A stretch of 64,000 nt of DNA from Girardinichthys multiradiatus (lineage: Eukaryota; Chordata; Actinopteri; Cyprinodontiformes; Goodeidae). Each line of letters starts with the position of its first letter. Position 1 is the stretch's first letter. The position numbers and the translations under genes were made by a program. Location: NCBI RefSeq assembly GCF_021462225.1, contig NC_061805.1:206001-270000 (forward strand), given 5' to 3'. Of the stretch, positions 27,780 through 39,769 are shown piece by piece. Below the pieces are notes generated by a model. The model saw only the letters and a program-made list of their open reading frames with translations. It was not told the origin of the DNA and did no database searches.

Positions 27780-29950
27780 CATACCCTGGAGACACAGACC
27801 TCAGCAGCACCTGGTGGTAGAAGATGGTTAGCAGGAGAAGCAGAACTGCAGACAATCCGTCTTTGCACAATGATCTTCAGAGGTTCTAGAGGAGTCCCCA
27901 GAACAGAACCAGCCTTCTTTATCAGCTTGTTGAGCTTTTTTAAGTCCCTGGTTCTGATGCTGCTTCCCCAGCAGACAATGGCAGAAGAGATCAGACTCTC
28001 CACAACAGACTTATAGAAGATCTGCAGCATCTTGCTGCAAACACCAAAGGACCTAAGCTTCCTCAAGAAGTACAGTCTGCTCTGTCCCTTCTTGTAGATG
28101 GCTTCACAGTTGCATCTCCACTCTAGTCTGTTGTCCAGGTGAACACCGAGGTATTTATACTCCTCCACCACCTCCAATTCTTCTCCCATGATAGAAATAG
28201 TTTTTGACTTATTCCTGTTTCTCTTCAAATCTACAATCATCTCCTTTGTTTTAGTCACGTTCAAAATGAGATGATTGTTTCCACACCATGCCACAAAGTT
28301 GTCCACCACCTTCCTGTACTCAGCTTCTTGTCCATCTCTGATCCACCCCACAACTGCAGAATCATCTGAGTATTTCTGCAGATGACAGGAGTCTGTCTTG
28401 TACTGGAAGTCTGAGGTGTACAGAGTGAAAAGGAATGGTGAGAGTAAACGGACTGAACTTATAGCACTTTTCCAGTCATACAGACCGCTCAAAGCGCTTT
28501 ACACTAGAGCCACATTCACCCAATTGCACTCACTAACACTCACACATTCATACACCGATACACAGATCAGTAGGCAACTTGAGGTTAAGTGCCTTGCCCA
28601 GGGGCACATTGACATATGGCAGGAGGAAGCTGGAATCGAACCCACAACCTTCTGATTGCAAGACAACTACTCTTCCTACTGAGCCACAGTCGCCTTTTAG
28701 GCTGCTGTAGGGTCTGACATGGAGCTAACTGTGTGTCCTTCAGGTGTCTCAAGTCCTACCAAGGACCCAGATCACAATCTTGTTTTTCTCCGCTCTAATT
28801 ATAAGTCCCTTGTTCAGAGGCAACCTGTAATGAAGACAATCATGAGAAAATGGTCAGTCTCACAGACTGTGGTCTGTTTGTCAGGTAGTCTTTGATCCAG
28901 GAGATTGTTGAGGCCTCCACCTGAGTCTTCTGGAGTTTCTGACAAAGCAAATCAGGTTGGATTGTATTAAATGTTCTGGAGAAATCAAAGAACATGATCC
29001 TCACAGTGCTGCTGGCTTTGTCCAGATGACAGTGGGTTTGTTGAAGCAGGTGTATGATGGCATCTTCAACTCCAACTCCACAGCGATAAGCAAACTGAAG
29101 GAGGTCCTGATGGTTTACTGTTTGCTTACTCAGGTGGGCCAACAGGAGTCTCTCTAGGACCTTCATGATTTGGGATGTCAGGGCAACAGGTCTATAGTCA
29201 TTGAGGACTGATGGGTGAGTTTTATTTGGTACCGGAACAAGACAGGAGGTCTTCCACAACACCGGAACCTTCTTCTGGGCCAGGCTAAGGTTGAAGAGGT
29301 GCTGCAGAATCCCACAGAACTGCTCTGCACAGGCCTTCAGGACTCTAGGGCTGACATGATCTGGACCTGCAGCCTTATTCTGGTTCAGTCTTTCCAGTTG
29401 TTTTTTTTTTACCTGACTTCTTGAGACACACAGTTGGAAGGTGGCGGCAAAGGAAGCATCAGCATCTTCTGATTTGGTTGAAGAGAAACATGTAGAAGCA
29501 GAAGGGTCCATGGCTGAGGTGGAAGATAAAACATTTGAGGTGTTACAGGAACGCTGTGGGTCAAAGGAGGGTGGAATGTCTGTTTGGCTGTGAGCAGGAG
29601 AGGAGGATGCGAAGCTGGTTTCTGAACTGAACCTATTGAAGAATGTGTTTAGATCATTGGTTCTATCCAGACCTCCATTGGTCCGATCTTAGTTCTGTTT
29701 GAAGCCTGTGATCTTTTTCATCTCTGATCACACATCTCTGATATTGTTCTTCTTCTTGTACACCTCTTTGCTGTGTCTTATTCTGACTTTAAGTTGCTTC
29801 TGAATACTCCTAAATAATTCCCTGTCTTCCTCTCTGAAGGCTCTTTTTTTCTTGTTAAGCAGGTCCTTCAGGTCATTGGTGATCCAGGGTCATGTTTTAG
29901 AAATGAAAAGTCTTTTTGTGGACAATCCATAAGATTTATTTCAACCATTA
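27780..29950 (-). mobile_element. L2/CR1-like LINE, rearranged and interrupted
   Basis: Minus-strand copy. The 29511-28853 frame has NQNKAAGPDHVSPRVLKAC, NDYRPVALTSQIMKVLERL and FFDFSRTFNTIQP, motifs of the first half of the reverse transcriptase. The 28440-27779 frame has FLFTLYTSDF, YSDDSAVVG (active-site motif), YKYLGVHLDNRLEW and the carboxyl end. The segment between these halves is replaced by a SINE (28455-28694) and by a plus-strand piece of the same family's endonuclease (28735-28852, DPDHNLVFLRSNYKSLVQRQ). The element is therefore dead. The 5' linker with the LLNKKK motif extends to about 29950. Confidence 0.85.
28455..28694 (-). mobile_element. tRNA-derived SINE
   Basis: Read on the minus strand, the element starts GGCGACTGTGGCTCAGTAGG (box A region) and has GGTTCGATTCC (box B), so the head is tRNA-derived with an internal RNA polymerase III promoter. 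The body contains CCCTGGGCAAGGCACTTAAC and ends with TAAAGCGCTTTGAGCGGTCT near a short AT-rich tail. It sits inside the LINE at 27780-29950. Confidence 0.8.
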
Positions 29951-30278
29951 TTACATCCTCAAACTGAAAGAAACATATTGACAAAATATTTGCAGCTGTA
30001 AAGAACCCAATTGTCCTATAGGTGTTGACTGGTGGGAGCTAAACACACATGCAGGCCACACTTTTCAGGTTTTGTTTAGTTTAACAGCAGCAAACAAAGT
30101 GTTTTTATGGTTGTACTTTGTTTAGGTCATCACATAAAACCCTACTAAAATGCATTGTAATTTGTGGTTTCACAGCATTAAGGCAGATAAACATGTAATA
30201 AGAATGAATAGTTTTTTCAGTGCAATTTGTGTTGCTTAATAAAGAGAAAATATATTGAAATATGTGGTTGTACACAGC

Positions 30279-30460
30279 GGCGGAAATGAGCTTCCTCCGT
30301 AGGGTGGCCGGGCACTCCCTTAGAAATAGGGTGAGGGGCTCGGAGTAGAGCCGCTGCTCCTCCACATCGAGAGGAGCCAGTTGAGGTGGCTTGGGCATCT
30401 ATACCAGATGCCTCCTGGACGCCTTCCTCGGGAGGTGTTCCAGGCACGTCCCACGTTCTG
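30279..30460 (+). mobile_element. Short piece of the GC-rich RTE-like LINE
   Basis: The DNA here is almost the same as 7180-7390 in the occludin intron (ATGAGCTTCCTCCGTAGGGT and onward), with a small deletion. It is only the carboxyl part of the reverse transcriptase protein and is bounded by AT-rich DNA and a Tc1 fragment. Confidence 0.8.
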
Positions 30461-30464
30461 CAAA

Positions 30465-30780
30465 GAAGAATGGGCCAAACTGGTGAGCTAAGCTTGTGGC
30501 GTCATATTCAAAAGGCTTGAGGCTTTAACTGCTGCCAAAGGTTGAGTCAAAAAAGTGTTAAGCAAAGGCGTGAATACTTACGTAAATGTGATTTCTTTTC
30601 TAGTTTTAAGAAATTTGCAACAATCTCAAACAAACTTCTTCCAGATTGTCATAATGGGGTGTTGTGTGTAGAATTTTGATGAAAGAGATTAAATTGATAG
30701 CATTTAAAATAAGGCTGTAACATAATTAAATGTGGAAAAAGTGCAGCACTGTGAATACTTTGCGGATGCACTGTATGTCA
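30465..30780 (+). mobile_element. 3' end of a Tc1-like transposon
   Basis: Begins with a coding trace (GCAAAGAAGAATGGGCCAAA) and continues to GTGTTAAGCAAAGGCGTGAATACTT-type sequence, then a terminal repeat ending at GAATACTTTGCGGATGCACT near 30777. It is the last third of a Tc1-like element. The left part is absent. Confidence 0.65.
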
Positions 30781-30934
30781 TTTATTTTAGTGACAAGTAC
30801 ATCTTCTAAAAGAGAAGTACTATTAAAACTCTTCACTAATGGATTACTGGTTTATATGGCTGATTTGTTGATTTCCAGTCATGTTTAACTCAGTGCTGAT
30901 GTGTGAGAGTTCTACTTTTTACTTTGGTACAATA

Positions 30935-31438
30935 TCACAATAAACAAACATATATATTACCTTTGGTTAACTGTGAGGAGGAAACTGTTCTGTCACCAAA
31001 CAGAATCACACCAGCTGTGGAGGGATTTAGGAGGTAATTGGCGTCCACCTCTCCCGATGGATGGACAGCCACATTAAACTGGTTTGCAATATTCTGCATA
31101 AGCAACATAATAATTTTATAAATATTTAAAGTGGCTAAAACTGTGTTTGCCAGCAAATCTGAACATTTGTTGATATCAGTTTTAAAACGATGAAGTAAAT
31201 GTTCACAAATAAGTGAAACATGAACATGAACGCTTCGACCCTTGATTTGTGAAGGGATGTCTAGGCCCCTCTTTTTCCAAAGTAAGGTAAACTCACAATC
31301 AGATATACCAAGAAACTGGTTCATGCATTGAAGACTTATACAGTAAAGCTGGACAGTTTCAAAAAAGCAGGTGTGATCTGCTAAAATCAATGTTTTATAT
31401 TTGACTGTAGCTTGTAAGCTTTGAGAATTACCTTGCAA
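30935..31438 (-). CDS. Unassigned reading frame, possible exon
   Basis: An open frame of 167 codons on the minus strand. I do not recognise the protein. It has a mixed helical look (NKCSDLLANTVLATLNIYKI), a conserved-looking stretch GVILFGDRTVSSSQLTKG near its end, and no signal peptide or zinc motif. A good donor-like site (CCAAAG|GTAATA) follows LTKG, at about 30958, so the true coding part may be an exon that stops there. There is no obvious upstream partner exon. A tandem array and a GC-rich island lie directly upstream on its strand. It could be an exon of a lineage-specific gene, a retrotransposon-derived fragment, or chance. Confidence 0.3.
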   Translation of the reverse strand: MQGNSQSLQATVKYKTLILADHTCFFETVQLYCISLQCMNQFLGISDCEFTLLWKKRGLDIPSQIKGRSVHVHVSLICEHLLHRFKTDINKCSDLLANTVLATLNIYKIIMLLMQNIANQFNVAVHPSGEVDANYLLNPSTAGVILFGDRTVSSSQLTKGNIYVCLL

Positions 31439-31470
31439 CTGATCACAGTACGAATTATAATGCTATGTTT

Positions 31471-32205
31471 AATAAAAATGATCAATTGTGATTACAGAAA
31501 TCCTTAAAAAAGAAGCGTGTCTCATCTATTCTGTGTAGCAGAATGATTTCACATTAGTTTTGTATCATTGGGTCATGTGACCTAAAAACTATTGAAAAAA
31601 TCATGATTTCTGATGAAAGAAATGTATAAAAAATAGAAAATGCATTAAAATCGGATGAAAAAAAGAGTGTGCCTCATCTATCCTGTCTAGTAGAACAATT
31701 TCAAACACATTCTGTGTCCATGGATCACATGACCTGGAAGCTATTGAAGAAAAATGCAAATTATGAACTAAACATAATCCTACAAAATGTAAAAAGACTT
31801 AAAATGGAATACAAAAGGGCGTGTCTCATCTATCCAGTGTAGTAGAACAATCCCAGACAGATTTTGTGTGAATTGGCCACATGACCTGGAAGCTATTGAA
31901 GAAAAATGGTGAATTTTAATATAAAGAAATTCATAAAAAAAATAGGGAATCCATCTAAATGAGAAAATAATGGGTGTGTCTCCTTCTCCCAGTCAAGTAG
32001 GATGATTTAAGAGTGATTTTGTGTGAATTGGTAACATAATCTCAAAGCTATTGAAGAAAAATGGCGAATTGTAATGTTAAAAATTCATACAAAATAGAAA
32101 ATGCACTTAAATTCAAAATAAATTAGCGTGCCACATCTTTCTCGTCTAATATGATGATTTGACATGAATTTCGTGTCACCGGGTTACAAGACATGAAAGT
32201 TATTC
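31471..32205. repeat. Tandem array, about 152-bp unit, five units
   Basis: Units start at the recurrent GTGTCTCATCT-type word at 31517, 31669, 31821, 31976 and 32128: spacing 152, 152, 155 and 152. Each unit also holds a CACATGACCTGGAAGCTATT-type block and an A-rich tract. A partial unit precedes 31517. Units differ clearly from each other, so the array is not recent. No coding capacity was seen. Confidence 0.9.
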
Positions 32206-32830
32206 CTTTTTGTTTCTCCAGAGTGTTTGGTTCGGACATTTATTCACGGTCCCTAAACGAACCACCGCGTGTAGGAGGAGCGAGACAGCAGAGAGCAGTT
32301 ACCCGGAATCAGCCTGCTTTTGTCGGCCGAAACAGGAGGCTGACGCCGCTGAATCCGCGGAGCTTGAATATCCAACTTCAAACTAACTACACTGCGGTCC
32401 TGGATGCCAGAAGGGGCCAGACTGGCCGTAAAAGTGCCAGTGTGGAAGCTGTTTGCGCAATAAGTCTTCGTCATCCTTTCAGCACGTCATACACACACAT
32501 AGTGCTATTTATTTCCCATTTCAAGTAAATACAGCCACCTTATGTTATGGGTCTAACGTTGTTTATTAATAACCAATAATGACATCATCATTTGAAAGTA
32601 ATTACTGACTATCAGGTAACAATAACGACATCCCATGGGCCGATAATCAACATTGGTTTCCACAAAAACAGCGGCGGCCGCCGTGGCAAACCTTTACGGC
32701 CAGTCTGGCACCAGGGCTCCCTCCAGCATGCTGTCTTCTGGCGGCCACAGCCACGAATTGACCTTGGCCCTGCTGTCCCAGCGCCGCCCTACAGATAAAA
32801 CTCAGCCCCTCATTTGGATATAAGAACATT
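32206..32830. other. GC-rich island with inverted repeats
   Basis: Two GC-rich blocks (about 32240-32480 and 32660-32800) in AT-rich DNA. GCCAGACTGGCCGTAAA at 32416-32432 recurs exactly in reverse complement at 32693-32709, and a further GCCAGAAG / CTTCTGGC pair lies outside it. This could be a CpG-type promoter, or the ends of a fold-back DNA element of about 330 bp. No protein was recognised. Confidence 0.4.
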
Positions 32831-33109
32831 AAATTAAAAGAGCTTAAAATGAAAAACAGGGTTAAAAAGTAAAAGTCACAGAAATACGTAAAGTAGCTTT
32901 ACAAAATAAAACTGTATTATGAAATAAATAAATCTTTAAGTAAATTCAATAAATCTTGAAATGAATTAAATAAAATAAGATGAAAATTTCTTTTAACATA
33001 ATTATTTTTGTTTTATTTCATGGAATATTTATTAATAATGTATCGATAGCAGTATTTATTTAATTAATTTTGAATGAAACGGCTCTCCAAAGAAAACTGG
33101 TCTGAGTCT

Positions 33110-33445
33110 AAGATGGATGGCGCTAAATACAGGGAGGGTCTTAATCAAAACCTTTCAGTCTGTCTGTGATCTGAGACTGGGACAGAGGTCCACCTTCCAG
33201 CCGGACAATGACACGAAGCATGCTGCTAAACCAACACTCAAGTAGTTTAAGTGAAAAACGTTTAAACGTGTAGGAATGACCAAGTCAAACTCCAGACCTC
33301 AATCCAATAAAGAATTTGTGGCTAGACTTGAAGAATACTGTTTACAAGTGAAAATCTAGCTCTGAGGAATGGGCAAAAGTCCCAGTGGCAAACTTATAGA
33401 GACTTATGCAAAGAGATTTGCAGCTGCAATTGCCACAAAAGGTGT
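33110..33445 (+). mobile_element. Tc1-like transposase fragment, degenerate
   Basis: Contains a trace of the second catalytic motif (CAGCCGGACAATGACACGAA, encoding QPDNDTK) and of the carboxyl end (AGCTCTGAGGAATGGGCAAA). The frame is broken by several stops, and both terminal repeats are absent. Confidence 0.65.
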
Positions 33446-35121
33446 GTGGTGGGGGGATGGGGTCGCCCAGGGGACTGGGGTGGACAGTTATGCACACTGA
33501 AGTTTGCTTCACCATAAAAAAAAAAAACATATTCAAATATTTAAAAACATTTGAAAAGAAGTATGATAATATGCACACAGAAGGTTCTCTCTCTCTCTGC
33601 CGTCTGTCATTCTATCTATGCCTCCTTCTAGCCACAGAGACAGCAGACATTTTTTGTGCCAGTTTGCACCTGCCTTTAATGTTGCCAGATCCTGCGAGAG
33701 AAACAAGCAACCAGCTCTAAAAAACAAGTCCTACAGCCCAACAGGCAACCCATTATGGGGGAAATTTACTGCCAAAAATGAAGAGCACATATTTTCAATC
33801 TGAGAGCAAGATTTCATTATGCTTGTACTGAAACTTAGTAATGCTTACACTCAAAACTTCCACTTTCTTTCAGATATACTCTGTTCTCTCTCAAATCTTT
33901 GTTTCTGCTCTCTGATCTAATGCTTCTTACATAGATAATTTCTCCTTCTGCTTGCTTCATCCTCGCGCAAACGGACCAAAACTGCACTTTCAAGTTGCTT
34001 CACTGCTTGCAAATTCTTTTTGCTCTCTCTCAGATTAATGTCTTATCATCTCCTAGCAACCATATCAGCCAATAGAATGACAGTGTGCAACTGCTAGGTC
34101 ACAAAATGTGTCTCTTTTGCTTTAAGAGCTATTGGAAAATTAAATATAGTTTAGTGATTGAATATTTATCAGATTTATTTTAGATATCATTTGTATTTTG
34201 TCGCCCTGGAAAGAAATGATCATTTAAACATTTTCTAATAATGAGGTTATTACACTTTTTGTCTAAAACTTGAACCCCCTGACTAGATAACGGGGTAACT
34301 GGTTGTATAGTCTGGTAAGTCATTATGTTTCTACTCAAAGATTTTAATTCTTGAGGAAGCGCATTAAGCAAACGATAAAAGTCTTAAATAGGAGGGTTGA
34401 ATTTGTATTTATTGCAAAAATCCTGACAAACCAGTAAATCATTCATTAAATGGAGGCGTGAGTGTGTTTGGGGGGTTCCGAGTCAAGTCGGGCGGCTGCG
34501 ATAACGAGGAAACAGGGGCATAGAAAGGACAAACTACCTTCCACTTGATGTTGGCTGCTCGGAGACAATCAACGGGTTTCACTCAAATAAGAAACTTCAT
34601 CTAAAAACAAACCCAAAGTTGCTTATAATAAGCGGACTTGACAACTATGGCTGCCTTTCAAACATGCTGAATATAGATGCAGAAACAGCACCCGCAATCT
34701 GTTTCAGGTTTCATACATTGGGTGGCGGGTGGTAAGGAATTACATTACCATATCCCCCTCCCATACATGTGTGTGTTAGGGCCATTAGAATATGTTTTGC
34801 ATATTCATGAAGGCAAATACGCTAAAAAGTTGTTGTTGAGCTGTTCCGCTCATTTTGCACACGCAATTCGATTTGCACCTGATTTGTAGATCAGCTTTGC
34901 GCACGCAAACCAGTTTGCAAGTTTTTGTACACATAAACCTTTTGAAGATCAGTCCCTCTGTCTTTACATTGTCTGCTGTTTGTTGTTTTGGGGGAGATTT
35001 TATGTTTTACTTTTTTTTTTTTCTTTTTGATTAAGTCAATGTAAATGGCCAGTCACTTGTTTGTATGATACTGACCAACGTTTTCCTGTAGGGAAAATAC
35101 AGCATCTATTCTATTCTATTC

Positions 35122-35125
<4 letters not shown>
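33446..35125. other. No gene recognised
   Basis: AT-rich sequence. A stretch at 34440-34930 has TTTGCACACGCAATTCGATT-type wording and may be a dispersed repeat. No coding similarity was seen. Confidence 0.35.

Positions 35126-35161
<36 letters not shown>
35126..35161. repeat. (TA)n microsatellite
   Basis: About 17 TA units directly left of the Tc1-like element at 35162; TA is the target site of these transposons. Confidence 0.95.
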
Positions 35162-35166
<5 letters not shown>

Positions 35167-36289
35167 TATTTATTTTTTGCTCAAAATATTGAAATGCACA
35201 CAACATTATGGGTGACATACCAGAGTTCAAAAGAGGATAAATTGTTGGTGCACGTCTTGCTGGTGCATCTGTGACCAAGACAGCAAGTCTTTGTGATGTA
35301 TCAAGAGCCACGGTATCCAGGGTAATGTCAGCATACCACCAAGAAGGACGAACCACATCCAACAGGATTAACTGTGGACGCAAGAGGAAGCTGTCTGAAA
35401 GGGATGTTCAGGTGCTAACCTGGATTGTATCCAAAAAACATAAAACCATGGCTGCCCAAATCACGGCAGTATTAAATGTGCACCTCAACTCTCCTGTTTC
35501 CACCAGAACTGTCCGTCGGGAGCTCCACAGGGTCAATATACACGGCCGGGCTGCTATAGCCAAACCTTTGGTCACTCATGCCAATGCCAAACGTTGGTTT
35601 CAATGGTGCAAGGAGCGCAAATCTTGGGCTGTGGACAATGTGAAACATGTATTGTTCTCTGATGAGTCCACCTTTACTGTTTTCCCCACATCCAGGAGAG
35701 TTACGGTGTGGAGAAGCCCCAAAGAAGCGTACCACCCAGACTGTTGCATGCCCAGAGTGAAGCATAGGGGTGGATCAGTGATGGTTTGGGCTGCCATATC
35801 ATGGCATTCCCTTGGCCCAATACTTGTGCTAGATGGGCGCGTCACTGCCAAGGACTACCGAACCATTCTTGAGGACCATGTACATCCAATGGTTCAAACA
35901 TTGTATCCTGAAGGCGGTGTCGTGTATCAGGATGACAATGCACCAATACACACAGCAAGACTGGTGAAAGATTGGTTTGATGAACATGAAAGTGAAGTTG
36001 AACATCTCCTATGGCCTGCACAGTCACCAGATCTAAATATTATTGAGCCACTTTGGGGTGTTTTGGAGGAGCGAGTCAGGAAATGTTTTCCTCCACCAGT
36101 ATCACGTAGTGACCTGATCACTATCCTGCAAGAAGAATGGCTTAAAATCCCTCTGACCACTGTGCAGGACTTGTATATGTCATTCCCAAGATGAATTGAC
36201 GCTGTATTGGCCGCAAAAGGAGGCCCTACACCATACTAATAAATTATTGTGGTCTAAAACCAGGCGTTTCAGTTTCATTGTCCAACCCC

Positions 36290-36290
<1 letters not shown>
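35162..36290 (+). mobile_element. Tc1-like transposon, nearly intact transposase
   Basis: The open frame 35271-36194 encodes 307 residues of a Tc1/mariner transposase. Helix-turn-helix: KTASLCDVSRATVSRVMSAY near its start. The catalytic triad is intact: first acid in LFSDES, second in VYQDDNAPIHTA, third in SPDLNIIEPLW. The reading frame continues beyond both ends with family-typical sequence but is cut by an in-frame TAA at about 35238 (before the listed start) and a TGA at 36192 (just before IDAVLAAKGG). The right terminal sequence is present to about 36290 (CATTGTCCAACCCCTATA). The matching left terminal repeat was not found and seems replaced by the TA microsatellite. Probably immobile. 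Confidence 0.9.
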
Positions 36291-36298
<8 letters not shown>

Positions 36299-36320
<22 letters not shown>

Positions 36321-36321
36321 T
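36299..36321. repeat. (TG)n microsatellite
   Basis: About 11 TG units at the right edge of the Tc1-like element. Confidence 0.9.
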
Positions 36322-36448
36322 TGAGGAGTCATACTTGAGACATTCCAACAGCAGTCCACCAAAAGCAATCAACACAGTGTTTCCTGTTTTGTCGTTTTGC
36401 AGGTCCTGGATGGTGTGCGCCATTAGCTGAAGAAACAAGTCTGCATAA

Positions 36449-38213
<1,765 letters not shown>

Positions 38214-38310
38214 AAAATATTGTACCTATCAGGAGTAAATGCATGTAATATCAGAATTGCATAAGCCACTATGCCAGTTAAATAAAAGCCCAAAGTCCTT
38301 CAAGAACAAA
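38214..38310 (+). other. ankrd34b: ankrd34b 3' UTR with poly(A) signal
   Basis: AATAAA at 38281-38286, about 68 bases after the stop, gives a short 3' UTR. A longer form cannot be excluded. Confidence 0.5.
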
Positions 38311-39560
38311 GACAGTCTCCTGGTGTTTGAAGCCCACACTGCTGTTTTACCTCATGTATAGCAAACTATCCTATCAAAAAGTTAAGGGTCCAGTTCTGCA
38401 AACTGTGAGGAAAGAGAAGGAGAGATAATCGGGGGCCTGCTTCCTGGTATCTTGTCAAACATACTGTTTGGTTTTTACATTTTATTCCCACACAGGTCGG
38501 ATATTTCTCTAAAAACAAATGTATAATGTCAGTAAAATATGAATTAGGCTTATATCTGACATTAACATCCAGACAGATGTTTTTTAAAAAGTATTATTTC
38601 CTCCCCTCATCTAATTTTCCTCAATCCTCTCCTTTCCCTCCTCGTTCTGCTCATTCCTTCAGCAGCCAAACAATCAGGAGTAACTTGTTAACTAGTGGCG
38701 ACACTAAACTGTTTTAGTGAACTTTTCAAGCTTTACATTCCAGGTGCAATCCTGATAAGAATTTTGGATTGAACCAATTTGCAGAGAAAGTCAGTTTTGG
38801 AATGAAGTGGAATTAATTTTCAGTAACCGTTATAGCCCAAGGATTGGCCTCTAATCCCTATCATATCAAATTTGTTTAGAGCCATAACCTAACTTACCAA
38901 GCCCTATATACCATACCTCGCAAAAGTATTCATACTACTTGACATTTTCCCATTTTGTCATGTTGCAACCACAAACTTCAGTGTATTGGATTGCTCATTT
39001 CCATGTCATTCCTGGTCAGCCTTACTGAGAGCCACATGACGCCTTAAAAAAAGTCTTTCATATAGAGCTACGACTACAGAAATAAGGGAAATCCAATTCC
39101 ACAGTCAAAAAAATTACTGTTTGATCAACCAGTCAATCAGAATTTACGCTACTATTCAGTTTAGCTTTAATGATAGCCCTCACATGCTGGTCAGGTTTAC
39201 TATGAGAAAGTTTTATTCAATCAGAATAAAGGAACATTTAGGATAAACAAGTTGGATTTTCATATAACATTCATATGTTGATTGTAACACATGGGTTTTA
39301 TCCCATTCACAAAACCAACAATATATGAAGTAACTAAAAATTACTGACCATATGTAGTCAGCTGATCAGGTCCTAAAAATAAAACATCTTCATGTCAGCT
39401 TATAAGGAATGCAGCCAGTATGAGAAGTGTGTCACATTCTTCTTTTACTTGAAGTTTTAATGGAAGACATTCGGTTTTAGTGGATTATTAGATACCTTTT
39501 CCAGGGAAAAAAGGGAAAATGTCCAGTGGCTGACAGTTCACTGTTGAACCAGTTTAAACT
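38311..39560. other. Intergenic, with one Tc1 terminal fragment
   Basis: Gap between the convergent ankrd34b and fam151b genes. A Tc1-like terminal repeat piece (CTCGCAAAAGTATTCATACT) lies at 38925-39000. No other gene was recognised. Confidence 0.45.
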
Positions 39561-39769
39561 ATTTTATTAATGATGTCCATGGCAAGAAATGGCTACATAA
39601 AATCAAACATCTTTCTACAACATTCTTTAAACCCTGCAGTGGTCCAATAATTGTTCTTTAAAATTCTTCAATCACATATAACAAAGACAAGACAAGTGAC
39701 TCTTCCCTCTCCAAATCTCCGCAGAGCATCAGTCTTTTGTGAGGTCTAGGAAACCGCTGTAGGCCAGCT

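Noticed and set aside
24916..36321. CRISPR-like or other prokaryotic repeat arrays
   Set aside because: All repeats are microsatellites, transposon ends or the 152-bp array; there are no short direct repeats with unique spacers.
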